Shown here: one piece after another, positions 38,397 through 47,435 of the stretch
Numbering within the stretch: position 1 is the stretch's first letter
Layout: every line of letters starts with the position of its first letter
NCBI GenBank assembly: GCA_016721905.1
Contig: JADKHH010000001.1
Span: 434,001-498,000, forward strand
Length of the DNA stretch: 64,000 nt
DNA from: Candidatus Opimibacter skivensis
GTDB taxonomy: Bacteria; Bacteroidota; Bacteroidia; Chitinophagales; Saprospiraceae
Direction: 5' to 3'
Position numbers and translations under genes: made by a program
The notes under the pieces: model-generated
The model's input: the letters and a program-made list of their open reading frames with translations, nothing else
What the model was told of the DNA's origin: nothing
Databases searched by the model: none

Positions 38397-38778
38397 AATC
38401 GCAACCCCCCGTTATTTTGGAAATTTTTTTAAATTTTATTGAAAAAAATCAAATAGGAGGCCATAAAATCCTCAAATTCATGCAAGATCAAGATACTCAT
38501 AGCTTGTCTTTGATGATGCTCCTTCGGGCATTTATGTAATTGCATATGGTGGATCTTCCTTGTGGAAATCATCTTTTCTAAAAACGAAAGATGAACAACG
38601 ATTTCAGATCTTGGCCGGCTTTCGCTTGGTTGCCAACCTGTCTTACAGAAAGGGGCAGCTTTTATGTTGATTGTTCTTAACATTCCTGTAAGATATTTTC
38701 AATTTTTCCGTTGTCTGATTAATGCTGCCCTTTTTGACGCTCCATTTGGTTAAATGCATATGTTTGGCATGGTGGTTG

Positions 38779-39033
38779 GAGGGGGGGTGCGGGGGGGCCC
38801 GGGGGGGCGCGGCGGCGGGGGGGGCCCGCCCGGGGGGCGCGGGGGCCCGGGGGGGGGCGGGGCGGCGGGGGGGGGCGGGGGGGCCCGGGGGGGGCGGGGG
38901 CGGGAGGGGGGGGGGGGCCGGGGGGGGGGGGGGGGCGGCGGGGGGGGGCGCGGGGGGGGGGCGGCCGCGGGGGGCGGGGGGGGCCGCGCGGCGCGGGGCC
39001 GGGGGGGCGGGGGGGCGGCCGGGGGGCCGGGGG
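38779..39033. other. G-dominated tract of about 255 bases, probable assembly artefact
   Basis: Apart from one T (38788) and one A (38905) this tract holds only G and C, with G far in excess on the plus strand and many G runs of five or more. Its edges are abrupt and it cuts into the ssb gene. Open frames across it encode only poly-Gly or poly-Pro/Ala and are not genes. Low-quality or collapsed sequence is the likeliest cause; a real G-quadruplex-forming insertion is the alternative. Confidence 0.75.
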
Positions 39034-39238
39034 TGACTCATTTGTTCGGCGGTTTTACCCCAAGCCACCAGATTGTGCCACGTAGTAATTTTTCTGTTTG
39101 GCCGTTAGTGGCTTTCCTGAAATCGTTTGTCGCCAGAGAGAGGCGCGCAAGCTTGTTACCCTTGGAAAGTTCACGGAGGTCAACATCCTGACCGAGGTGG
39201 CCAAGTAACAACACCCGGTTGTCTGCTAAATTTTTCAT
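39034..39238 (-). pseudogene. ssb: Single-stranded DNA-binding protein, frameshifted and truncated
   Basis: The N-terminal OB-fold of SSB is clear: MKNLADNRVLLLGHLGQDVDLREL, KLARLSLATNDF and NGQTEK in one frame, then TTTWHNLVAWGKTAEQM in another. The frames join at an A5 run on the minus strand (near 39092); one extra A restores T-E-K-I-T-T-T-W. Translation starts at the internal ATG (39238), not at the longer frame. After about 66 residues the gene runs into the G-dominated tract and its C-terminal half is missing. SSB is essential, so either another copy exists or this locus is misassembled. Confidence 0.85.
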
Positions 39239-39439
39239 TACATAAAAATTAAAGATGAATAAATAAGGTTTAAACACCACCCAGCCTCTATGTTTCTGTG
39301 TCCGATCAGATTAAAACATCAAGGACACTTCAACACGCCGGATGAGGATGCAAAACTGTGGGGGTGGTGCTCCCCTTATTCGTCTTTTTTATGTTTACTT
39401 GCGTAAGTATCCGGATGTATGCGTTTGTAAACGGATATG

Positions 39440-39460
39440 CAATTGACAATCAATCAATTG
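39440..39460. repeat. 7-7-7 inverted repeat CAATTGA/TCAATTG
   Basis: Perfect 7-base arms with a 7-base spacer in the gap between the porin stop and ssb start. Possible protein-binding site; no other feature was seen in 39281-39523. Confidence 0.35.
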
Positions 39461-39523
39461 AATTGAAATTAAAAATGCAGAAATGAAAGAAAAGAATTGA
39501 ATTAAGAAATCGAATCTATAGCA

Positions 39524-40864
39524 TCAAAAGTTGACCTGGAAGTTGCTGTAAAAAATATTGCCAGTACTCCCTACAGGATAAGGCAATGACAACCCACCAA
39601 CGGGCATGCGGTGTGTATTTATAAATTCAAAATTCCACCTGACGACATAATTCTTCCAGGGAAACCAATTCACACCGGCACGGATATCATATGGATCGCC
39701 ATATTCTCCATTGATTTTGGAGTAGGTACCGTAGATCTGTAATGTCTTTTCAACAAGCATGGCTGAGGCCTGCATCTGGAATCCGTTGTCTTTCAGCACA
39801 TCAAATGTCAACGCATCTGTCCCTATCCCTTCCAGGTTGTTGACCGAACGCAGATAATATTCCCCTTCCAGCGAAAATCCTTTGTACTTGACACCTGCAT
39901 CAAAACTGGCCATGTGATAGGTCGCCTGGTCCACTCGAATTCCCTGTCCAAACACACCGCTATTAAATATGACGCTGCCGTCTGACAAGCGTATGGTTAC
40001 GTTTTCAAAAGCTTCGGAAGCAGGAACTCCTTGTCGATCCTCATCACTCCGGCTATAGTGCGCACCGATCCGGGTGGCTATTTCCTGGTGGTTTTCAAAA
40101 TCCCCAAAATTGCTGTTTAATCCATATTCCCCGGTAGTCGGAAACCAGGTCAACGCACCAGCGAACGTATTAAAATCAGGATCAAGTTGCCCGGCATCAA
40201 TGCCAAGTTGACTCAGGTTGTTACCAAGCATCATATTATATTGCAACCCATCGATGATGGAGCCTCTGGCCCATATACCTGTTGTGTAAGAGGGCCTGAA
40301 AAATTCATCTGCAGACAGGCGATTGTCGATCGTCAGCCAGAATGGAAAATTCCCTTCTGTACTTCGGACACCTGGCAAGGAATTGATACCCCCTCCAACT
40401 GTAATATATTTATTGAAACTGTATTGAAGGTTTCCGGCTACAACCACCTGTGAGGTCTGTCCTTGTGCTGTGTTATTGGTCCATACGTAAAAGAGGTACT
40501 TCAGCCTTGGATCCATGATCCAGCCATTAAACTGGATATTGACTTTGTTGACCTGTATATCCTGGCGTTGGTCAATAAGGGTTGTACCTGAGGTGTTGGT
40601 ATAGGTCGAATCAAGGTCCTTTTGATTCAAGTATCGCAGGTAAGTGTATATCCTGAAATTTAATACACCCTTGTCTGTGGTAGCAAGCCTGAAACCTGCG
40701 TTGGGTTTATAAGAACCAAACTTTTCTTCTTCCAGATTAGTGCCGGTCTGGCCAATCAGTGTTGTGCCGGTTAAGACAAGGAATAGCAGTGTTGTGAAAA
40801 AAAATCTGACTAAACTATCAGGCTGAATGTTCCATTGAACGGAAGGCGATAAAACTGGTCTCAT
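39524..40864 (-). CDS. Phosphate-selective porin O/P-like outer-membrane porin
   Basis: A 446-residue porin. After a signal-like region (about 20-38, ending LIGQ) come repeated amphipathic strands with QDIQVNKVNIQFNGWI, LKYLFYVWTNN, MLGNNLSQLGI and LTWFPTTGEYG, and a C-terminal aromatic end (FQVNF), as in OprO/OprP-like porins. It is intact and is a clear paralogue of the broken porin at 42190-43520. It is the last gene of a porin - amidohydrolase - porin run. The transported solute is unknown. Confidence 0.82.
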   Translation of the reverse strand: MRPVLSPSVQWNIQPDSLVRFFFTTLLFLVLTGTTLIGQTGTNLEEEKFGSYKPNAGFRLATTDKGVLNFRIYTYLRYLNQKDLDSTYTNTSGTTLIDQRQDIQVNKVNIQFNGWIMDPRLKYLFYVWTNNTAQGQTSQVVVAGNLQYSFNKYITVGGGINSLPGVRSTEGNFPFWLTIDNRLSADEFFRPSYTTGIWARGSIIDGLQYNMMLGNNLSQLGIDAGQLDPDFNTFAGALTWFPTTGEYGLNSNFGDFENHQEIATRIGAHYSRSDEDRQGVPASEAFENVTIRLSDGSVIFNSGVFGQGIRVDQATYHMASFDAGVKYKGFSLEGEYYLRSVNNLEGIGTDALTFDVLKDNGFQMQASAMLVEKTLQIYGTYSKINGEYGDPYDIRAGVNWFPWKNYVVRWNFEFINTHRMPVGGLSLPYPVGSTGNIFYSNFQVNF

Positions 40865-40918
40865 AATGGATACTAGTATAAGTGAGAAGATGCGATAGCT
40901 AACATAAATAACGGATGG

Positions 40919-40936
40919 ATTTTACCCCGGTAAAAT
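40919..40936. promoter_or_regulatory. 8-2-8 palindrome upstream of porin
   Basis: ATTTTACC-CC-GGTAAAAT is a perfect 18-base dyad, 55 bases before the porin start and 46 bases after the amidohydrolase stop. Its size suits a dimeric regulator such as a LuxR/NarL-type protein, but this is only inferred. Confidence 0.5.
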
Positions 40937-40981
40937 AAGATATTAACAAATTGACTGCCTGTGTGGATGGATCAGAAAGAT

Positions 40982-42116
40982 TTATTCCTTTCGCATGCCG
41001 GAAGCCGGTGTATAATCTGGTGCCTTTTTAGGCTTCCCAACATTTGCAGCTTCCCATGCCCGAACTTTTTTAGCTGCGGCATCAAACAATCGCTCATAGT
41101 TGCCCAATCTGACATTGTAGCTGGCTTCCGGCGTTAGCATTTTCCAGAGCGGGTCGTACATATGATATACGTTGAGGTGCTTCTCTTGTGACGCAGGTGC
41201 AACATTATCGGTACCGAACAGAAATCTATCCGGATACAAATTTATAATGCGCGCAGTGTTGGCCACAGCTTGTTCACTTGATGTCAGGTATTTAGCCACC
41301 TCATCCCATGAAATATCAAAGTTGACATGCTTTAACTCCGGATCAGCCAGGATTTTTTCAAAGAATTTTCCATACTCTACTGGTGGCTTAACTATTCTTC
41401 CCAATCCGAGATGTGCCCAGGTGATAGAAGCATTCGGATGTCGTTTGAATAATTGCAGCATGTCATCGGTGTAATTCGGTGTATTGGGTTTCGGGAAAGG
41501 ATCATCTACATCATTATGCAGTATAATAAGTAATCCCGTTTCCTCACAGAATGAAAAATGCTATCAAGCGCCTGATCTGTAAGGCTGGCTACATCTCCGG
41601 ATATCTTAGCTGAAACAAATTCCTTATGAATCGAGAATTCCCCGATTCCCGTGAACACTCCTGGAAATGTTTCAAGCACCCTACGTATATGTGCAGCGGC
41701 ATACATATCTGTCGGGTTGAATCCGGTGATCATCGGATCAAATCGTTTCTGTTCTTCCTTCGTCAAAGATTTGTAGGTCATGGCGATATACGCATCTGTA
41801 AAAGAATAATAATACAGGGGCGCATCTGAATCCAGATAATAGGTAGGTGCAAAATCACCTGTCACGCGATATGACCATTGCTGCTGTACAGGTATACCAA
41901 ACAAAGTCGACCGGCCTACCTTATCTCCCATAATGTTTAGATAGTCCTGAATGCTGATACCCTCCTGCACATAATTGGTCAGGTGGAAATGGGCGTCATG
42001 AAATAGAAAATTTCCGCTTTATCACCAACTGTATTCGTTTGTTGGGCTAAAGTCTGACAACTGGATACCAAATGAATAAACAGTACAACCATTAGATAAA
42101 ATGATTTCATTTTCAT
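40982..42116 (-). pseudogene. Exported amidohydrolase-2 family protein, two frameshifts
   Basis: Three frames together encode a metal-dependent TIM-barrel hydrolase of about 377 residues. The N-terminus has a lipoprotein-like signal (VSSC) and then, in the second frame, the metal-binding HDAHFHLTNY; later come WAHLGLGR, NFDISWDEV, PDRFLFGTDN and NYERLFD, typical of the amidohydrolase-2 family. Frame changes are near 42008 and at the A5 run 41554-41558 (plus strand); one extra base at each restores one ORF (for example FHFCEETGLL becomes readable). Larger ORF pieces are 41506-41970 and 40982-41461. The substrate is unknown. It lies between two porin genes on the same strand. Confidence 0.8.
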
Positions 42117-42189
42117 CGTAATAGCATTATTCAATTGGTAGGCCTTAAAATAAGGCACCAAGATTATTCGACATTTTTGGCTTTGGTTG

Positions 42190-43520
42190 CTAAGTCATCC
42201 TATAGAGCAATATATCTGTACCAATCGTAAAAGTTGTGCCTGTCTGTCCGGCAGTGTAAAGTCCAAAGGTTCCTCCACCCGCACCTTTATGAATATCATG
42301 GCCTGTGCATTTATCCTCCAACTACTTGTTTTTGTTGGATAGATATTTACTCCGCCTCCAACTTCATAAGGGTTTCTTTTAAACTCATCAATAAACATGG
42401 AATTAACCCATAAATGCAAAGCTTTTTTGGAACAAGCATATATAACACCTGTGCCATGTATCCATTATCATTAATACGATCCATAGGAGATGGAACAGGT
42501 TGTGAGGCTGAATTCAGCATCAATGTTAGTCAAGGTCCGGTAATAAAATTCAGTATGGACCGCCAAGCCTTTGTATTTAAATCCAAGATCAACGCTCAGC
42601 TGATCAAAGGTTGCCTCAACAACCGTCATGCCGGGTGCAAGTGCTCCTGTTTCAAAAAAGAGGCCACCATCTGACATCCTGACCTGAGTATTATCCGGAG
42701 CAGGAGTTCCTGTATTGTTAAATCGGTTTTCACGACTATGACAATACGAGATACCAAAACGAGTAGCAATCTTATCATGATGTTCAAAATCACCATTTCC
42801 ACCTCTGGGGCCAAATTCACCTGTGGTAGGAAACCAACTTAATGAAGCACTCTTTGAGAAATGGCGTGTAAGATTAGCAGCCTTTACACCGAGTATACTC
42901 AAATTATTTCCTAATACAGCTGTATAACGAACTCTAGGAAAAGCCTCTCCTGGAAAGAAATATCCCATTTGTAAAGCCTCCCCGCAAAGCGTCCTCCGCC
43001 ATCGTTCGATCTGTTGATGAAAATAATGGAAAAGGCCCCTGTAGTGTTCGAATGCAAGCATTAGGTGCAATGCCTATACCAGCTGTCAATCGTTTACTAA
43101 ACTGGTAATTGATATTACCATATACAAGCGTTTGCTGTGTTGTGGTCACTGTCCACACTGTGGCCATATAGGTCAGTTTTGGAGTCCCCAAATAGCCAGT
43201 GAACCAAATCATGGTTCTATGCCAATAAATATCATTCCTCCCGTCAAAAGTTCTCATAACTGATCTCTATGATCCATCCAAGTATCTTCGGCAGAGATCT
43301 GATTAACCCACCATAGCATGCTCTATATTTAAGACTGGCAAATTATTCTTACAAGTCAAAACCCCTTCCCAGGTGTGAATTCACCCGCAGCCATATTTTG
43401 GATAAAGTTGGGCTTGGATCCATTGTGTAACCCTCCGTCCAATACATTGGGCTCACTATAAAAGACCAACAAAGAACAAAACCAATAAAACAAACTGCAA
43501 GAATTCCGTTATTATACTTT
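42190..43520 (-). pseudogene. Porin paralogue broken in many frames
   Basis: Pieces in all three minus-strand frames add up to a full porin like the intact one at 39524-40864: an N-terminal NGSKPNFIQNMAAGEFTPGKGFDL, VNQISAEDTWMDHRDQL, RTFDGRNDIYWHRTMIWFTGY, YTAVLGNNLSILGV, WFPTTGEFG and a C-terminal HKGAGGGTFGLYTAGQTGTT (stop at 42190). At least five frame changes are needed, some by an extra and some by a missing base. The longest piece is 42471-43070. Either a decayed gene or very poor local sequence. It precedes the amidohydrolase gene by 73 bases. Confidence 0.75.
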
Positions 43521-43607
43521 TCCTATAATGTACAAATGATTTAGAATTACTGCATGACATTTATGATTTTAAATATCTGATTAACTGCCTGTAAAAACGA
43601 AAAAGGA

Positions 43608-43662
43608 ACAACGATTTAATCCTCTTGAAAGATCAGATTAACCGTTGCTCCTTGTTCAATTC
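43608..43662. terminator. Imperfect hairpin after glutaminase gene
   Basis: AAGGAACAACGATTTAATC and the inverted GATTAACCGTTGCTCCTT pair with two or three mismatches around a short loop. It lies just beyond the glutaminase stop (minus strand). Confidence 0.5.
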
Positions 43663-43697
43663 AAATTACATTTTAACCTGTCAAATGGTCAGCAGCG

Positions 43698-44720
43698 TTA
43701 TTTAGGCTGAATCAAAAATGGATTTACGCCAAGTTTTTCAACCACATATTTGATGACCATTTGAGCCTTCACGCTATTACCTGCTGCATCCAATGGTGGA
43801 GAAACAACGCCAATTCCGAATTTGCCAGGACAAACAGCAACTATACCACCACCTACTCCACTCTTGGCCGGCAGTCCTGAATTGTAGTACCAAATCCCGG
43901 AATCATCATATAAGCCGGCTGTAGCCATGACAGGCAATGTATACATTACTGTTTCTGGAGACACGACTTTCTTCTTAGTGACCGGATTGACTCCACCATT
44001 GGCGAGTGTTGCTCCCATGGTAGCCAAATCTTTGGCACTCACATTGATCGCACATTGCTTGGTATAAATATCAGTAGCCTGCACCGGATCAAAATACATC
44101 CGTCCATAGGCTTTCAGCAAATGAGCAATAGCCTGGTTACGTAAATTATCCCCAGCCTCACTGATGTATACCGGCATATTTAAGCCTAACTGACGTCCTG
44201 CAAAATCACTCTGCTTCATCAGGATACTCTTCCAGATGGCGGCAGAGTCCTTTCCGGCAACAAGACTTGTGGCTGCGATAGCGCCAGGGTTCACCAAGGC
44301 ATTAATCTCTTTTCCACGCATGCGCTCAACCGCCACAATAGAATTAAAAACTTCACCGGTAGCATCTACACCAATTTTATCCTGCATGGCTTGATGACCC
44401 ATCTCTTCTATAACCTGGGCTGCCACGAAAGCCTTTGAAACACTCTGTATCGAAACCATGGATGAAATATCACCCTTGGTATATACTGTTCCATCTGTAG
44501 TTACCAAGGCAATACCAAAAATCTTGGAATCTACCGTAGCCAACTCTTTGATGTAGTCAGCATTCTTTCCTTCCTTTACGTCTTTGAATTTGTTATATGC
44601 TTCATCCAAAGCAGCGTTGATCTTATCAGGTGTCAGATTGGTAGCCACCTGAGCGGTAGCACATGACATCAGAAAAGAGGCAGAAAGAGCAAAAACAAGT
44701 ACTAATAAACTATTTTTCAT
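43698..44720 (-). CDS. glsA: Exported glutaminase A
   Basis: A 340-residue serine-type glutaminase that hydrolyses glutamine to glutamate and ammonia. The SxxK catalytic motif lies at S93-K96 in SIQSVSKAF; NPGAIAA, the tyrosine-containing YGRMYFDP region, ATLANGGVNPVT and the C-terminal GKSGVGGG-like AKSGVGGGIVAV are all conserved. Unlike most family members it has a signal with a lipobox (FLMSC, cysteine 20), so it should act in the periplasm or on the outer membrane. It follows a DcaP-like porin gene by 42 bases. Export suggests glutamine scavenging or ammonia release outside the cytoplasm. Confidence 0.93.
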   Translation of the reverse strand: MKNSLLVLVFALSASFLMSCATAQVATNLTPDKINAALDEAYNKFKDVKEGKNADYIKELATVDSKIFGIALVTTDGTVYTKGDISSMVSIQSVSKAFVAAQVIEEMGHQAMQDKIGVDATGEVFNSIVAVERMRGKEINALVNPGAIAATSLVAGKDSAAIWKSILMKQSDFAGRQLGLNMPVYISEAGDNLRNQAIAHLLKAYGRMYFDPVQATDIYTKQCAINVSAKDLATMGATLANGGVNPVTKKKVVSPETVMYTLPVMATAGLYDDSGIWYYNSGLPAKSGVGGGIVAVCPGKFGIGVVSPPLDAAGNSVKAQMVIKYVVEKLGVNPFLIQPK

Positions 44721-44762
44721 TTGATTAGAATTTTAGATATTCAATTATTTTGGATTTGGGAT

Positions 44763-45991
44763 TTACATTTGTGCCTTCCTGTAGAAAGCTTGTGAGAAGT
44801 TATACTTGAAAGAAAATTGAATCTTCATCATATCCGTATCCCATCCATCTGATTCGTTCTCCCGTGTAGTATATTGCAATTCCACACCCATCATTGCATT
44901 TGGTGCCGGGTTATATAACAGGTTTCCAACAATGTATTGCCCTTTCTTAAAGGTGGATGGATTTGCAGTTTCGGTATTGTTGATATCAATACTTGAATAT
45001 CCTACAGAACTAGTCCATTTGTCACTCCATTTCATATCCAAAAAGGCTACAATACCACTCATAGGCAATGCAACACCCAGGACAGGTTGCTTGGGATCTG
45101 AAAAATTATTTTCAATGCCTATATCATTGGTAGCATCATTCATGTAGTTTTCTATTCCCTCTCCGAATACATATTGGAATCTACCAACTAGCGATTTTGT
45201 AAAGTTGATATTTGAACTCAGATTAAGCCCCCAGCCTAACACATTGTCGCTCAAATCAACTACAGGGTCATTATTCTGGTCTTCCCAGGCAATGGATCTC
45301 AGCATACCTGCTACTTCCACATAACCAAAACCTCCTGCATATCTGTATTCAGCCGATAGATCTGGTAGTGAGAATTTACTATTTACATTAGCAAGTTCAG
45401 GACGTCCCACATAAACTCCCTGGTCAGCACTTGCACCTGGTCGTTCAAGGGCTATTGTCAGACGTGAATCACCCTGGATCGGCATATACCTGATCTGTAT
45501 GTTGCGAAAGAACACCATCCCTGATGGGCCCCAATATTCCAATGTATTAGGAAATACATCAATATCCATGAATGGGCTCCATGTCTGCCCTACACCAAAC
45601 TTGCCCAATTCTGCGTACGCATGGCGCAATCTGAATGTTGTCTGTCCTGCGTCTACACCTGTACCGAAAAGCTCAAACTCAAATTGGGTTTTAATTCCCC
45701 TATAGAAGTTGGAAACCAGGCTTTCGCACCAAAACGGGTCTGTCGTACACCAAAATAGACATTACCATCAGTGCCGTATTCATTCTCAAAAGCTGGTAGT
45801 TTGGTCGGCCGCGATACGTCAAACCAATCAGGATGGGTCTGACCTAAGTTGTATCCGACATCGGTCATAATGTGACCATACAGCTCGAAGGCCTTAGTTT
45901 CTCCTGCTTCCTGGGCATTCAAGGTGCTGAATGAGAACAGGATTGAACCCAGGAAAAGGATTCTTAGGTATTTAAATGTTTCAGTAATCAT
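44763..45991 (-). pseudogene. DcaP-like outer-membrane porin, frameshifted
   Basis: Two frames form one porin of about 409 residues of the DcaP trimeric transporter type. The first part (45991 to about 45690) has a signal peptide ending TLNAQ and FELYGHIMTDVGYN, WFDVSRPTKLP and VRQTRFGAKAWFPTS. The second continues TQFEFELFGTGVDAGQ and LRHAYAELGKFGVGQTWSPF to a long barrel. They join at the T4 run 45689-45692 (plus strand); one extra base makes the frame continuous. It is upstream of, and probably cotranscribed with, glutaminase. Sequencing error is likely. Confidence 0.82.
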
Positions 45992-46128
45992 AATCTTGAT
46001 ATTGTTTGGTTAGTGATTTGTTCCAGATACTATAAACTCTGTAGTAAACAATTCAATAGCGTTCATTTTTTTTCCCATAATGTAATTTAGATGTTATAAC
46101 CACGCTTAGTCTACGTTTCGCACCAAGC

Positions 46129-46476
46129 TTATTTGTAATACCGAATGATGTCCATCAGCGCTTTACTATCCACCGGCTTTGACATGATACTCTTTACTCC
46201 AAGATCACGACAATATTGACGCATGTTCGATTCTATATTCGCCGTTATCCCGATTACAGGAATTCCATTGCCATAATCTCTTAACGCCTGTAAGAAATCC
46301 TTTGCATCCATATCCGCCATTTTCAAATCCAGAATCACAACACCTTGCTGACTTCCAGAATATTGTTCAAGAAACTCTTTGCCAGTATTAAATGATGTAC
46401 ATCTCAATTCGTATGATCTTAATAGGAGTTCTAAAGATCTTCTCACATTGGCGTCATCATCGATTACATAAACCAT
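46129..46476 (-). CDS. Stand-alone response regulator receiver protein
   Basis: A 115-residue CheY-like receiver domain without output domain. The acidic pair is at D6-D8, the phosphoryl aspartate is D50 (VVILDLKM), and the signalling lysine is K100 (MSKPVD). It resembles FixJ-type receivers. It lies on the same strand as the kinase and LuxR-type regulator, 335 bases downstream, and may act as a phosphate sink or partner in the same pathway (inference). Confidence 0.88.
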   Translation of the reverse strand: MVYVIDDDANVRRSLELLLRSYELRCTSFNTGKEFLEQYSGSQQGVVILDLKMADMDAKDFLQALRDYGNGIPVIGITANIESNMRQYCRDLGVKSIMSKPVDSKALMDIIRYYK

Positions 46477-46539
46477 ATAAATCAGGTTAATATGTCTTTA
46501 TCTGAACATAAATATAATCGACCTGGCCGCTTCTTCAAA

Positions 46540-46553
46540 ATGACTCAAATCAT
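46540..46553. promoter_or_regulatory. FNR/CRP-like half-degenerate dyad before receiver gene
   Basis: ATGAC-TCAA-ATCAT matches the ATGAT-N4-ATCAT pattern seen at 49344 and 53431 with one mismatch; it lies 64 bases before the start of the stand-alone receiver gene. Confidence 0.35.
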
Positions 46554-46709
46554 ATTGTGGTATGACCGGAAATAACTTACCATGGCTAGATCTGGAAATG
46601 AGAGAAAGGCCTTTAGGAATAAATTTATCAATCAACTGTATTTCTGCATATTATGTGAAACTTAAAGGCTGTCTCTGCTCCTTCATGATATCGCAAGGAT
46701 GACCCTACG

Positions 46710-46727
46710 ATAGAACTAAAGTTCTAT
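46710..46727. promoter_or_regulatory. 8-2-8 palindrome between the two regulator genes
   Basis: ATAGAACT-AA-AGTTCTAT is a perfect 18-base dyad in the 335-base gap between the LuxR-type regulator stop and the receiver gene start. It may be an operator or a weak terminator stem. No gene is seen in the gap. Confidence 0.45.
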
Positions 46728-46811
46728 ATAAAACCCTGCAAAAACCTAGACAAAAATTGAAAGAAATTGGATATTTGGAGAATAAAGACTGTATGCACTT
46801 CAATAGATAGC

Positions 46812-47435
46812 TCAAGTAATGGATATCAGACCTGAGAGCTGTGTCATACGGACAATCTCTGCAACTGACTTCACCCCCAGTTTCTCCGTAATATGCTGTC
46901 GATGCAACTTTACAGTGTGCTCAGCGATATTCAACTCTCCCGCAACCTGCTTGTTAAGCATTCCGGTAATAACTAATTTTAATACTTCCGTCTCCCTTGG
47001 AGAAAGTGACATTAATTTCTGTCGGGCTGTATGCCATGCTTCTCTTTCTGTCGCGCGCTTGTGACTGATGGTCAGCGCTTCCGTAATTGCCTTCAGCAGG
47101 TCATCTTCCAGACAGGGCTTTTCAAGAAAAGTGATTGCACCTGCCCGTAAAGCTCTTACGGTGCTGGAAATATTCCCTTGTCCGGATAGAAAAATAATTG
47201 GAAGTTGTTTATCATGCTGACTGAGCTTTTCCTGTAGTTCCAGTCCATTGATGCCATCCATCTGAAGATCAAGAAGGATGCAACCGATTCCCTCAATTGG
47301 CAATCTGGAAAGAAATTCTTCTGAACAACTGTAGCATTCCGTTTCGAAACCATGACTACTTAAAAGCAGAGACAATGACTTCCTGATGGAAGGATCATCA
47401 TCAATTATAAAAACTGTAATCGCGCTACTTTCCAT
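46812..47435 (-). CDS. FixJ-like response regulator with LuxR-type HTH
   Basis: A 207-residue transcription regulator. The receiver (about 6-120) has the acidic DDD at 12-14, phosphoryl D56 in CILLDLQMDG and K106 in FLEKPC. The C-terminal LuxR/NarL helix-turn-helix shows LSPRETEVLKLV, NKQVAGELNIAEHTVKLHRQHI. I chose ATG 47435 (MESSAITVFIIDDD); the longer frame reads back into the kinase gene. This start overlaps the kinase stop by 11 bases, so regulator and kinase are translationally coupled. Target genes are probably the nearby porin and enzyme operons (inference). Confidence 0.93.
   Translation of the reverse strand: MESSAITVFIIDDDPSIRKSLSLLLSSHGFETECYSCSEEFLSRLPIEGIGCILLDLQMDGINGLELQEKLSQHDKQLPIIFLSGQGNISSTVRALRAGAITFLEKPCLEDDLLKAITEALTISHKRATEREAWHTARQKLMSLSPRETEVLKLVITGMLNKQVAGELNIAEHTVKLHRQHITEKLGVKSVAEIVRMTQLSGLISIT

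Noticed and set aside
38429..38683. 84-residue minus-strand ORF downstream of ssb
   Set aside because: No family resemblance, no start signal, and it lies in the suspect region; it could hold remnants of the ssb end but I could not match them.
38643..39191. ORFs encoding Pro/Ala- or Gly-rich proteins across the G-rich tract
   Set aside because: The repeats come only from the G/C-only sequence; one frame begins with the SSB fragment AWGKTAEQMSH, showing it is a broken ssb read into junk.
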